DNA of 15,200 nt. Source: Caulobacteraceae bacterium. Its GTDB lineage: Bacteria; Pseudomonadota; Alphaproteobacteria; Caulobacterales; Caulobacteraceae. Of the stretch, positions 1 through 7,977 are shown one piece after another. The stretch lies in NCBI GenBank assembly GCA_004144935.1, contig SDZP01000047.1, positions 1 to 15,200 on the forward strand. Direction: 5' to 3'. Position 1 is the first letter of the stretch, and every line of letters begins with the position of its first letter. The notes under the pieces are model-generated. The model did no database searches. It worked only from the letters and a program-made list of their open reading frames with translations, and was not told the DNA's origin. A program made the translations under genes and the position numbers.

Positions 1-2
1 GG

Positions 3-851
3 GCTGCCCCTCTGAAAGCCGCGCCCTTTGTGGCGGTGCTCATCGCCGTCTCGGTCCACTTCGCGGCCGTCGCCCAGACCCCGATGCCGGACCCGCTGGA
101 CGACCGCTCGGTCCGCCGCCTCGACAAGATGGAGAAGGTGGTCCGAGAACTGCGCGCCATCGTCTTCCAGGGCCGCGACACGGGCAAGCCGGTGGTGGTG
201 CAGGACGCGGAGACCGGCGCCATGCTGGCCACGCTCAGCGACCGGGTCGGCGACCTGGAACAGACCCTGACCCGCAACAATGCCGGCAACGAGGACCTGG
301 GCCTCGAACTCGACCGCACCAAACAGGCCCTGGCCACCTCCGAGGCCAACAACAAGGTGCTGAGCGACCGGGTGACCAACCTGGAAACCCGCCTGGCCGC
401 CCTGGAAGCCGCCGCCGCCGCCCCCCCGGCCGAGGAACAGGCCGCCGTGGCTGACCCGGCGCTGGGCCCCGACGAACTGTTCGCGCTCGGCCGCAAGCAG
501 ATGGCTGACGGCGACTACGCCAACGCCGAAAGCAGCTTCGACCGCTACGTCGGAGAATACGGCGACACGCCCAAGGCGCCCGAGGCCCGCTACTGGCTGG
601 GCAAGACCCTCGCCGCCCGCGGCGACAACGCCCAGGCCGCCAGCGCCTACCTCGGCGCCGTGCGCGGCTGGCCCAAGACCAACTGGGCCCCCGACGCGGT
701 GGTCGAACTGGCCCGCAGCCTGGTGGCGCAGAAGCTGCCGGCCGACGCCTGCCAGACCTTGGGCGAACTGCCCCGCCGCTATCCCGGCGCCAGCGCCGGG
801 GTGACCGCCCGGGCCCAGGCGGTCCGCCAGCAGGCCAAGTGCGCGGGCTGA
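3..851 (+). CDS. cpoB: Tol-Pal associated periplasmic protein CpoB (YbgF), 5' end cut by window
   Basis: Periplasmic partner of the Tol-Pal system, which coordinates outer-membrane constriction with septal peptidoglycan synthesis. The frame stays open to the left edge. A GTG at 30 is possible, but the codons before it encode a lysine followed by the hydrophobic stretch FVAVLIAVSVHFAAVAQ, which reads as a signal peptide cleaved near AVA-Q, so the true start is probably just outside the window. After the signal comes a heptad-rich segment (LDKMEKVVRELRAIV, then about 235-410 nt) typical of the YbgF trimeric coiled coil, an Ala/Pro linker, and TPR-like repeats from about nt 470 (ELFALGRKQMADGDYANAE, ARYWLGKTLAARGDNAQAA). 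The family normally ends in such a TPR domain. It overlaps the start of tilS by 13 nt, implying cotranscription downstream of pal. Family assignment is secure; the exact start is not. Confidence 0.9.
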   Translation, partial: AAPLKAAPFVAVLIAVSVHFAAVAQTPMPDPLDDRSVRRLDKMEKVVRELRAIVFQGRDTGKPVVVQDAETGAMLATLSDRVGDLEQTLTRNNAGNEDLGLELDRTKQALATSEANNKVLSDRVTNLETRLAALEAAAAAPPAEEQAAVADPALGPDELFALGRKQMADGDYANAESSFDRYVGEYGDTPKAPEARYWLGKTLAARGDNAQAASAYLGAVRGWPKTNWAPDAVVELARSLVAQKLPADACQTLGELPRRYPGASAGVTARAQAVRQQAKCAG

Positions 852-2266
852 CCGTCCAGGTCCGCGACCCGGTCGTCGGCCGGGTCGCCGATGTCCTAGA
901 CCAGCGCCTGCAGACCCATACCGACGCGCCGCTGGCCGTGGCCCTGTCGGGCGGCTCGGACTCCCTGGCCCTGCTTCATCTGGTCAGCGGCTGGGCCCGC
1001 CTGAACGGCCGCTCCATCCTGGCTCTGACTGTCGACCACGGCCTGCAGGCCGACAGCGCCGGCTGGGCCGACCGATGCGCCGCGATGGCCGCCGAACGCG
1101 GCCGCGGGCATCGCATCCTGACCTGGACCGGCGACAAGCCGAAGACCGGCCTGCCCGCCGCCGCCCGCGCCGCTCGCCACGCCCTGCTCGCCGACGCCGC
1201 GCGCGAGGCCGGCGCCACCGTCCTGCTGATGGGCCATACCGCCAGCGACCTCGGCGAAAGCGCCGCCATGCGGGCGGCGGGCTCGACGGTCCCGGACGCC
1301 CGCGAATGGGGCCCCTCCCCCGTCTGGCCGGAAGGGCGCGACGTCTTCATCCTGCGCCCGTTGCTGGGCCTCAAGCGCGGCGAGCTGCAGGACTGGCTGG
1401 CCGCCCGCGGCGCGACCTGGATCGACGACCCCGCCAACCTGGACCTGCGCTACGCCAGGGCTCGAGCGAGAGCCGGGCTCAGAACCCCGTCGAGTTCGCC
1501 TCGGGGCTCCCTTCTCCCCTTGAGGGAGAAGGTGGCGGCGAAGCCGACGGATGAGGGGTCGCGCCAGCCTGTCCGATCCTTCGACCAACGCTTGCCCGCA
1601 GCTTTGAGAGTCATCGACCCCTCATCCGGCGCTCCGCGCCACCTTCTCCCACAAGGGGAGAAGGAAGCCCTCACGGCGGCCGAGCGCGCCGGCATCATCT
1701 CCCTCCCCCGCAACCCTTCTCCCAAAGCCCTCGCCGCCGCCTGCCTCTGCGCCGCGGGAACCAGCGCCCCGCCCCGCACTGAACAGGTCGCCGCTCTGCT
1801 TGAGCGCCTGGCTCATGAAGACGTGATCGCCAGCCTCGCTGGCGCCCGCATCGAAGCCGCCGGCGACCAGCTGACCATCACCCGCGAGACCGGCGAATTG
1901 TCGCGCGCGCCTCAGCCGCCCCTGCCCCTGTCCCAGAATGAGCCGGCTGTGTTCGACGGCCGTTTCGAACTGACCGCCACCGCGCCCGGCCTTGCCGTAC
2001 AACCCCTCCGGGGCCATGCCGCCCGTTTGCCAAAAGCCCAGGAGGCCGCGCTGAAGGCCCTGCCGGCGGCGGCTCGCGGAAGCCTGCCGCTGGTTACCGA
2101 TGGCGCCGGGCTCTGGACTTGCCCGATCCTTGCAGATAGCCCCTCTGTCCGTATCCGGTCACTGGTCCAGGCCCGTTTCGAGGCGGCTCTGGGCCTGATC
2201 GTCCGGGAGGCGGATGCGCATCCGGTCGCACAACGTGGCGAACCCGGGGGCGGCGCCCTACATTGA
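839..2266 (+). CDS. tilS: tRNA(Ile)-lysidine synthase TilS with an in-frame repeat insertion
   Basis: TilS attaches lysine to C34 of the CAU-anticodon tRNA(Ile), so that it reads AUA instead of AUG; the gene is normally essential. The N-terminal PP-loop ATPase motif SGGSDS is at residues 37-42, VDHGLQADS follows at about 65-75, and the IDDPANLDLRYARAR segment ends the catalytic domain near residue 207. The usual second motif GHxxDD is here GHTASD. Residues of roughly 222-277 are encoded by a palindromic repeat (SLLPLREKVAAKPTDEGS and DPSSGAPRHLLPQGEKE). The TilS-like C-terminal part then resumes in the same frame (LCAAGTSAPPRTEQ, FDGRFELTA, RSLVQARFEAA). Total length is 475 residues; relatives are about 400 (recalled, not measured). 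Start is GTG 839, overlapping cpoB, with no obvious Shine-Dalgarno, so translation is probably coupled. The protein looks intact, with an extra loop between its catalytic and C-terminal domains. Confidence 0.88.
   Translation: MRGLTVQVRDPVVGRVADVLDQRLQTHTDAPLAVALSGGSDSLALLHLVSGWARLNGRSILALTVDHGLQADSAGWADRCAAMAAERGRGHRILTWTGDKPKTGLPAAARAARHALLADAAREAGATVLLMGHTASDLGESAAMRAAGSTVPDAREWGPSPVWPEGRDVFILRPLLGLKRGELQDWLAARGATWIDDPANLDLRYARARARAGLRTPSSSPRGSLLPLREKVAAKPTDEGSRQPVRSFDQRLPAALRVIDPSSGAPRHLLPQGEKEALTAAERAGIISLPRNPSPKALAAACLCAAGTSAPPRTEQVAALLERLAHEDVIASLAGARIEAAGDQLTITRETGELSRAPQPPLPLSQNEPAVFDGRFELTATAPGLAVQPLRGHAARLPKAQEAALKALPAAARGSLPLVTDGAGLWTCPILADSPSVRIRSLVQARFEAALGLIVREADAHPVAQRGEPGGGALH
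1504..1670. repeat. Palindromic repeat pair (REP/MITE-like) inside tilS
   Basis: Two nearly identical arms in inverted orientation occupy 1504-1561 and 1615-1670, separated by a 53-nt spacer. Each arm holds its own small hairpin: CCTTCTCCC at 1510-1518 pairs with GGGAGAAGG at 1524-1532, and the same pair recurs at 1642-1650 and 1656-1664. The arms also share GATGAGGGGTCG at their inner ends and differ mainly in a short central GC-rich stretch. Both arms are translated in the tilS frame without a stop. Repeats with GGGAGAAGG hairpins are familiar from alphaproteobacterial genomes, usually between genes (recalled). No other copy was seen in this window and no clear target-site duplication was found. 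Confidence 0.85.
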
Positions 2267-2303
2267 TGTGTCACAACCCTTTTTGCGGACCTGAGTAGAC
2301 AGC

Positions 2304-4214
<1,911 letters not shown>

Positions 4215-4223
4215 CAAGATCAG

Positions 4224-4250
4224 CCCCCGGCCTCACGGCCGGGGGTTTTT
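4224..4250 (+). terminator. Intrinsic terminator after ftsH
   Basis: A perfect 9-bp GC stem (CCCCCGGCC at 4224-4232 with GGCCGGGGG at 4237-4245) closes a 4-nt TCAC loop and is followed by five T residues. It begins 10 nt after the ftsH stop and lies before the convergent metallopeptidase gene, so it ends the cpoB-tilS-ftsH transcript. The complementary strand lacks a matching T tract. Confidence 0.9.
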
Positions 4251-4259
4251 CGTTGTGGT

Positions 4260-5096
4260 TCAGCGATGGCCGGTCGCGTAGCCGGCGCTCGCGATGTCGT
4301 TGATCAGCTCGTAGCAGACCGTCAGCTGGTCGGCCTTGGTGTTCCAGAAGGCGTTCGACTCGCCGCAGTCCCTGGCCACCAGCTTCACCGTCGTATTGAC
4401 GTCGGTGTAGCGGAACTGGCGGACGATCTCGCGGATCTCCTCGAGGATCTTGTAGCGCCTGGCGATGGCGGCGGCGTCCTGAGTCGCCGGACCGGCCGGC
4501 TCGTAGGTCAGGTTGGTGAAGAAGCCGTCCAGATTGTGCAGCTGGCTGACCTGCCCCTTCAGCAGATGCGACCAGCTGGCGCTGTTCTGCGCCGCCTCCA
4601 GCTGGCAGCCCATCCGCCGCCGCTCAGGGATGCCCAGGCGGCCGGCCAGCGGTCCAAACGCGTCCGGGGATCGGCCGTAAAGCAGGCAGGCGATCTGGTA
4701 GGCCCGCTGCTCATCCATGCCGTGTTCGTCCCACCAGGGCAGCTGCTCGCGGCTGGCTCCGCTCTGCTTGGCCGAGGCCATCCACCATTCCATGGCCGCC
4801 ACCGCGTCTGTGCCGTCCTCGCCCTGGTCGTCGGGCGACATCCAGAAGGTGGCGAAACGATCGGCGGCGTCCTCCTCCCGGCCGAGCACCGGCAGGTCGT
4901 AGAGGTCGACCAGGCCATGACCCAGCTCGTGCAGGATGACAAACCGCAGGGTGCCACGGGTGAACTGGTCCAGGCTTATGGCCTGGCTCGAGATGACCTG
5001 CGGCGGCGCCAGGCGCACCGGCGGCGGCGGCGGCTGTGCGGCAGATGGCGCGACGAGGCCCAGCGACAGCGTCGCGGCGAGAAGCATGCGTTTCAT
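4260..5096 (-). CDS. Exported DUF4344-type zinc metallopeptidase with permuted motif order
   Basis: Predicted secreted or periplasmic metallopeptidase of the DUF4344 family; the substrate is unknown. A signal peptide spans residues 1 to about 20 (MKRMLLAATLSLGLVAPSAA). A proline run follows, then the zinc motif HELGH at 56-60 and PVLGREEDAAD at 69-79, where E75 or D79 is a candidate further ligand. Next come WWDEHGMDEQR at 121-131, ACLLYG at 136-141 and SWSHLL near 174-179. A C-terminal block contains DCGESNAFW at 243-251 and CYEL at 261-264. In family members as I recall them, the CGxxNAF and CYEL block precedes HELGH; here it follows it, suggesting a circular permutation. ATG 5096 has an upstream AAGGGG ribosome site. 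The gene converges on ftsH and is divergent from folP. Function beyond a metal-dependent hydrolase is inference. Confidence 0.85.
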   Translation of the reverse strand: MKRMLLAATLSLGLVAPSAAQPPPPPVRLAPPQVISSQAISLDQFTRGTLRFVILHELGHGLVDLYDLPVLGREEDAADRFATFWMSPDDQGEDGTDAVAAMEWWMASAKQSGASREQLPWWDEHGMDEQRAYQIACLLYGRSPDAFGPLAGRLGIPERRRMGCQLEAAQNSASWSHLLKGQVSQLHNLDGFFTNLTYEPAGPATQDAAAIARRYKILEEIREIVRQFRYTDVNTTVKLVARDCGESNAFWNTKADQLTVCYELINDIASAGYATGHR

Positions 5097-5154
5097 GGAA
5101 AGTCCCCTTCCCGCCCTCCTTGCAGGATCGGGACAGGCGCCGCATCACTCAAAA

Positions 5155-5976
5155 ATGTGGGAAAACGCAGCCCGCCCGAAAGTCATGGGCATCGTCAACG
5201 TCACCCCGGACAGCTTTTCCGATGGCGGCCGGCATGACCAGGCGGCCGCGGCCATCGCCCACGGCCTGACGCTGATCGCCGACGGCGCCGACCTGCTGGA
5301 CATCGGCGGCGAGTCCACCCGCCCCGGCGCGGCGGCGGTCTCCGCCGACGAGGAGATCGCCCGGGTCCTGCCGGTCATCGCGGGGCTAAGGGCGCGCACC
5401 AATACCCCCCTCTCCATCGACACCATGAAGCCCGCCGTGGCCCGCGTCGCCCTGGCTGCCGGCGCGACGATCTGGAACGACGTCGCCGCCCTCACCGCCC
5501 CGGACGCGCTCGCAACCGCCGCCGAGCTCGGCTGCGACGTCGTCCTGATGCACATGAAGGGCGAGCCGCGCACGATGCAGGACGCGCCCCGCTATGACGA
5601 CGTCGTCGGCGAGGTGGAGACCTTCCTGCTGGCCCGCGCCGAAGCGGCCGTTGCCGCCGGCGTTCAGGCAGCGCGGATCTGGCTGGATCCCGGCATCGGC
5701 TTTGGCAAGACCGCGGCCCACAACCTGGCCCTGCTGGCCGCCCTGCCCCGGCTGGTGGCGTTGGGATATCCGATCCTGCTGGGCGCCAGCCGCAAACGCT
5801 TCATCGCTTCGCTCGACCCGCTCGGCCAGGACGCCGGAGCGCGTCTGGGCGGCTCCTTGGCGGCCGCCGTAGCTGGCGCGGGCGCGGGCGTGGCTGCCGT
5901 CCGGGTTCATGACGTACGCGAGACGGCGCAGGCGCTGATCGTTCAGGCGGCCATCGCCACGGCCCGGGATCAATAG
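5155..5976 (+). CDS. folP: Dihydropteroate synthase FolP
   Basis: Condenses 6-hydroxymethyl-7,8-dihydropterin diphosphate with p-aminobenzoate to give dihydropteroate in folate synthesis; it is the sulfonamide target. The TIM-barrel signatures are all visible: MGIVNVTPDSFSDGG from residue 11, DIGGESTRPGA at 49-59, LSIDTMKP, the WNDVAAL strand, LMHMKGEPRTMQ, DPGIGFGKT from D178, GASRKRF from residue 210 and a terminal VRVHDV. From ATG 5155 the protein has 273 residues, usual for the family. No strong ribosome site precedes this ATG. An in-frame ATG at 5095 would add 20 residues and overlap the start of the divergent metallopeptidase gene, which is less likely. Only 58 nt separate the two divergent starts. 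Downstream genes are not folate-related. Confidence 0.95.
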   Translation: MWENAARPKVMGIVNVTPDSFSDGGRHDQAAAAIAHGLTLIADGADLLDIGGESTRPGAAAVSADEEIARVLPVIAGLRARTNTPLSIDTMKPAVARVALAAGATIWNDVAALTAPDALATAAELGCDVVLMHMKGEPRTMQDAPRYDDVVGEVETFLLARAEAAVAAGVQAARIWLDPGIGFGKTAAHNLALLAALPRLVALGYPILLGASRKRFIASLDPLGQDAGARLGGSLAAAVAGAGAGVAAVRVHDVRETAQALIVQAAIATARDQ

Positions 5977-6065
5977 CCGCGCGGAACCGGCCGCCCCCGA
6001 CTCAAATTCCGCATATGGACGCCGCTCATCCCTGACGGCACTGTCCGCCCCGGGAGGAACGCCGA

Positions 6066-6440
6066 ATGGCGACCGCGAGATATCTGGTCCGCGATGTGGC
6101 GGAGGCCGTCGGATTCTATACCGACGTCCTCGGCTTCGAGGTGCGCCAGCGGTTTGGACCGGCCATGGCCATCGTCGTGCGCGGCGATCAGGACCTGTGG
6201 CTGGCCGGACCGGAGTCTTCGGCCGGCAAGGCGCTCGACAGCGGCGCACAGCCGTCTCCCGGCGGCTGGAACCGCATCGTGCTGGTGGTCGACGACCTGG
6301 CCGGCATGGTGGCGCGGATGGCCGCAGACGGGATCGTTTTTCGCGGCGCGATCGTCAGCGGTCCGGGGGGATCGCAGGCCTTGTGCGAAGACCCGTCGGG
6401 CAACGCCATAGAGTTGTTCCAACCGGGCAAGGGGGGCTGA
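6066..6440 (+). CDS. VOC-superfamily (glyoxalase/bleomycin-resistance fold) protein
   Basis: Small 124-residue protein of the vicinal-oxygen-chelate superfamily. The opening RYLVRDVAEAVGFYTDVLGFEV is the first beta-alpha-beta module, with FY..VLGF the usual signature. A second module follows (NRIVLVVDDLAGMVARMAADG) and the end is EDPSGNAIELFQP, where E in NAIELF occupies the position of the common metal-ligand glutamate. The usual N-terminal His or Gln ligand is not evident, so metal binding and catalysis are uncertain. The ATG is supported by GGGAGGA at 6052-6058, 7 nt upstream. The stop overlaps the next start as TGATG, so it is cotranslated with the alpha/beta hydrolase. Substrate cannot be named from sequence. 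Confidence 0.85.
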   Translation: MATARYLVRDVAEAVGFYTDVLGFEVRQRFGPAMAIVVRGDQDLWLAGPESSAGKALDSGAQPSPGGWNRIVLVVDDLAGMVARMAADGIVFRGAIVSGPGGSQALCEDPSGNAIELFQPGKGG

Positions 6441-7216
6441 TGGCCAAGTTCACCGCCAGCGATGGCGTCACCATATCCTACGACGACGCCGGGATTCCGA
6501 ACGGCAAGCCGGTGCTGCTGGTCCACGGCTTCGCCTCCAACCGCAACGAGGGCTGGAAGCGCACCGGCTGGTACACGGCCTTCGAGCGGCGCGGCCAGCG
6601 CGTCATCGCCCCGGACACGCGGGGTCACGGCCAGAGCGGCAAGCCGCATGATCCCGCCGTCTACGCCCCGGCCCGGCGCCTGGCGGATGTGATCGAGCTG
6701 CTGGACCACCTCGGCATCGGCCGGACCGACGTCGTCGGCTACTCGATGGGCGCGCGGCTGGCCCTCTCGCTGGCCATGACCTGGCCGGAGCGGGTCGATC
6801 ACCTGGTGGTCGGCGGCATCGGCGAGCGGATCTTCACGCCCTCGCCGCAGGACGATGTCATGGGCCGGGCCATGGAGGCCGATGATCCCGCCACGATCAC
6901 CGACCCCTTCCTGCAGAGCTTCCGCCATTTCGCCGACGAGCAGGGCGAGGACCGTCTCGCCCTGGCGGCCACATCGCGCGCCGAAGGCCTGGCCATCACC
7001 GCCGACGACCTGTTCGCCATCAGCGCCCCCACCCTGGTCGTGGCCGGCAGCCGCGACGCCCTCGCCGGGAATCCGCAAGGCCTGGCCGACCACATCCGGG
7101 GCGCCAAGGCGATATCGCTGCAGGGCTGCGACCATTTCAACGCCATCCCGCACGCCCTGCTGAAGGCGACCGTCTTCGACTTCCTGGACGGCTACCTGGA
7201 CGATCCGTTCAGCTAG
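6440..7216 (+). CDS. Alpha/beta-fold hydrolase
   Basis: Cytoplasmic serine hydrolase of 258 residues with no signal peptide. The oxyanion-hole motif LLVHGFASN is near residue 30, DTRGHGQSGKP near 55-65, and the nucleophile elbow GYSMG places the catalytic serine at residue 102. GSRDALAG gives D206 and GCDHFN gives H232, completing a Ser-Asp-His triad. The pattern resembles esterase or C-C hydrolase relatives, but the substrate cannot be assigned. ATG 6440 shares its A with the preceding TGA, so the VOC and hydrolase genes form a translationally coupled pair. The stop TAG at 7214-7216 directly touches the stop of the convergent GST gene, leaving no intergenic base and no intrinsic terminator. 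Confidence 0.9.
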   Translation: MAKFTASDGVTISYDDAGIPNGKPVLLVHGFASNRNEGWKRTGWYTAFERRGQRVIAPDTRGHGQSGKPHDPAVYAPARRLADVIELLDHLGIGRTDVVGYSMGARLALSLAMTWPERVDHLVVGGIGERIFTPSPQDDVMGRAMEADDPATITDPFLQSFRHFADEQGEDRLALAATSRAEGLAITADDLFAISAPTLVVAGSRDALAGNPQGLADHIRGAKAISLQGCDHFNAIPHALLKATVFDFLDGYLDDPFS

Positions 7217-7843
7217 CTAGCGTCCCAGCAGGTACTCCCCGCCCTTCTCCAGCCCGCGCTTCCAGGCCGGGCGCGCGTGGATGCGTTCGATCCAGGCGGC
7301 CATGTGGGGATAGCTGGAGAGCTTGCCCATCGCCTTGGCGACCTCCGGTATGAAGCTCATCTGGGCATCGGCGCCGGTGGGCTCCGCGCCGAGCAACCAG
7401 TCCTGGCCTGCCAGGCTCTGTTCGACATAGGAGAGGTGGTTGGCGATCTCGCTTTCGATGCGGGGATGCAGCGGCGCGCCGCCTTCGCCCAGCCGCAGGA
7501 CATACATGTTGAGCATCAGCGGCAGCATGGCGCTGCCCTCGGCGTAGTGCAGCCATTGCTGGTACCGGTCGTAAGCCGGCGTGGCGGGATCGGGCGCCAT
7601 ACGGCCGTTAGCGTGCCGGCGGATGATGTAGTCGATGATCGCGCCGCTCTCGATGACGGTCATGTCGCCATCCGTGATCAGCGGGCTCTTGCCGAGCGGA
7701 TGGACCGCCTTCAGTTCCGGCGGGGCCAGACGGGTGGTCGCGTCGCGGCTGTAAAACTTGATCTCGTAGGGCAGTTCCAATTCCTCGAGCAGCCAGAGAA
7801 TGCGCTGCGAGCGGCTTTCGTTGAGGTGGTGGACGGTGAGCAT
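7217..7843 (-). CDS. Glutathione S-transferase family protein
   Basis: Soluble 208-residue GST. The N-terminal thioredoxin-like domain has HHLNESRSQRILWLLEEL, the cis-proline segment HPLGKSPLI (P54) and ESG at 65-67, which in the family contacts the gamma-glutamyl part of glutathione. An all-helical C-terminal domain follows, including the LSYVEQSLAGQDWLLG region and a WIERIHARPAWKR end. The wording is closest to the fungal-Gtt1-like bacterial GSTs as I remember them. Likely role is conjugation or reduction of electrophiles or peroxides; the substrate is unknown. ATG 7843 is chosen because an AGGGAGG ribosome site lies just upstream; an in-frame extension to 7975 is open but starts inside the Mcd leader and lacks support. 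The gene is divergent from mcd and convergent with the hydrolase. Confidence 0.93.
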   Translation of the reverse strand: MLTVHHLNESRSQRILWLLEELELPYEIKFYSRDATTRLAPPELKAVHPLGKSPLITDGDMTVIESGAIIDYIIRRHANGRMAPDPATPAYDRYQQWLHYAEGSAMLPLMLNMYVLRLGEGGAPLHPRIESEIANHLSYVEQSLAGQDWLLGAEPTGADAQMSFIPEVAKAMGKLSSYPHMAAWIERIHARPAWKRGLEKGGEYLLGR

Positions 7844-7870
7844 GCGGCCTCCCTGGCGTTTGGTCGACGT

Positions 7871-7899
7871 TAGACGCTCCAGGGCTCCAGCGGTAAAAT
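7871..7899 (+). promoter_or_regulatory. Candidate promoter for mcd
   Basis: TAGACGC (7871-7877) differs at one position from the Caulobacter housekeeping -35 consensus TTGACGS. GGTAAAAT (7892-7899) matches the -10 consensus GCTANAWC at 6 of 8 positions. The 14-nt gap is within the usual range. The start of transcription would be near 7906, about 70 nt before the mcd ATG. The AT-rich patch here is unusual for this region. Confidence 0.4.
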
Positions 7900-7977
7900 A
7901 ATGCGCCGGGCGGCTGTGTTGGGTGCGTTTGCGAGATACATTGAGTGCACCGCACAAGAATTCCGGAGAGACCATTC

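Noticed and set aside
1608..1612. GAGTC (a GANTC, CcrM-type methylation site) beside the inner end of the second repeat arm
   Set aside because: Other GANTC sites occur in the window (for example near 958, 2453, 5317 and 6113), so its presence by the repeat is not informative alone.
1504..1670. The tilS region as a frameshifted pseudogene
   Set aside because: TilS-like sequence lies in the same frame on both sides of the repeat and no stop intervenes, so the gene appears intact.
4266..5237. A 323-codon plus-strand frame opposite the metallopeptidase
   Set aside because: It is the antisense of a gene with a signal peptide and the HELGH motif, has no recognisable motif and runs into folP in another frame.
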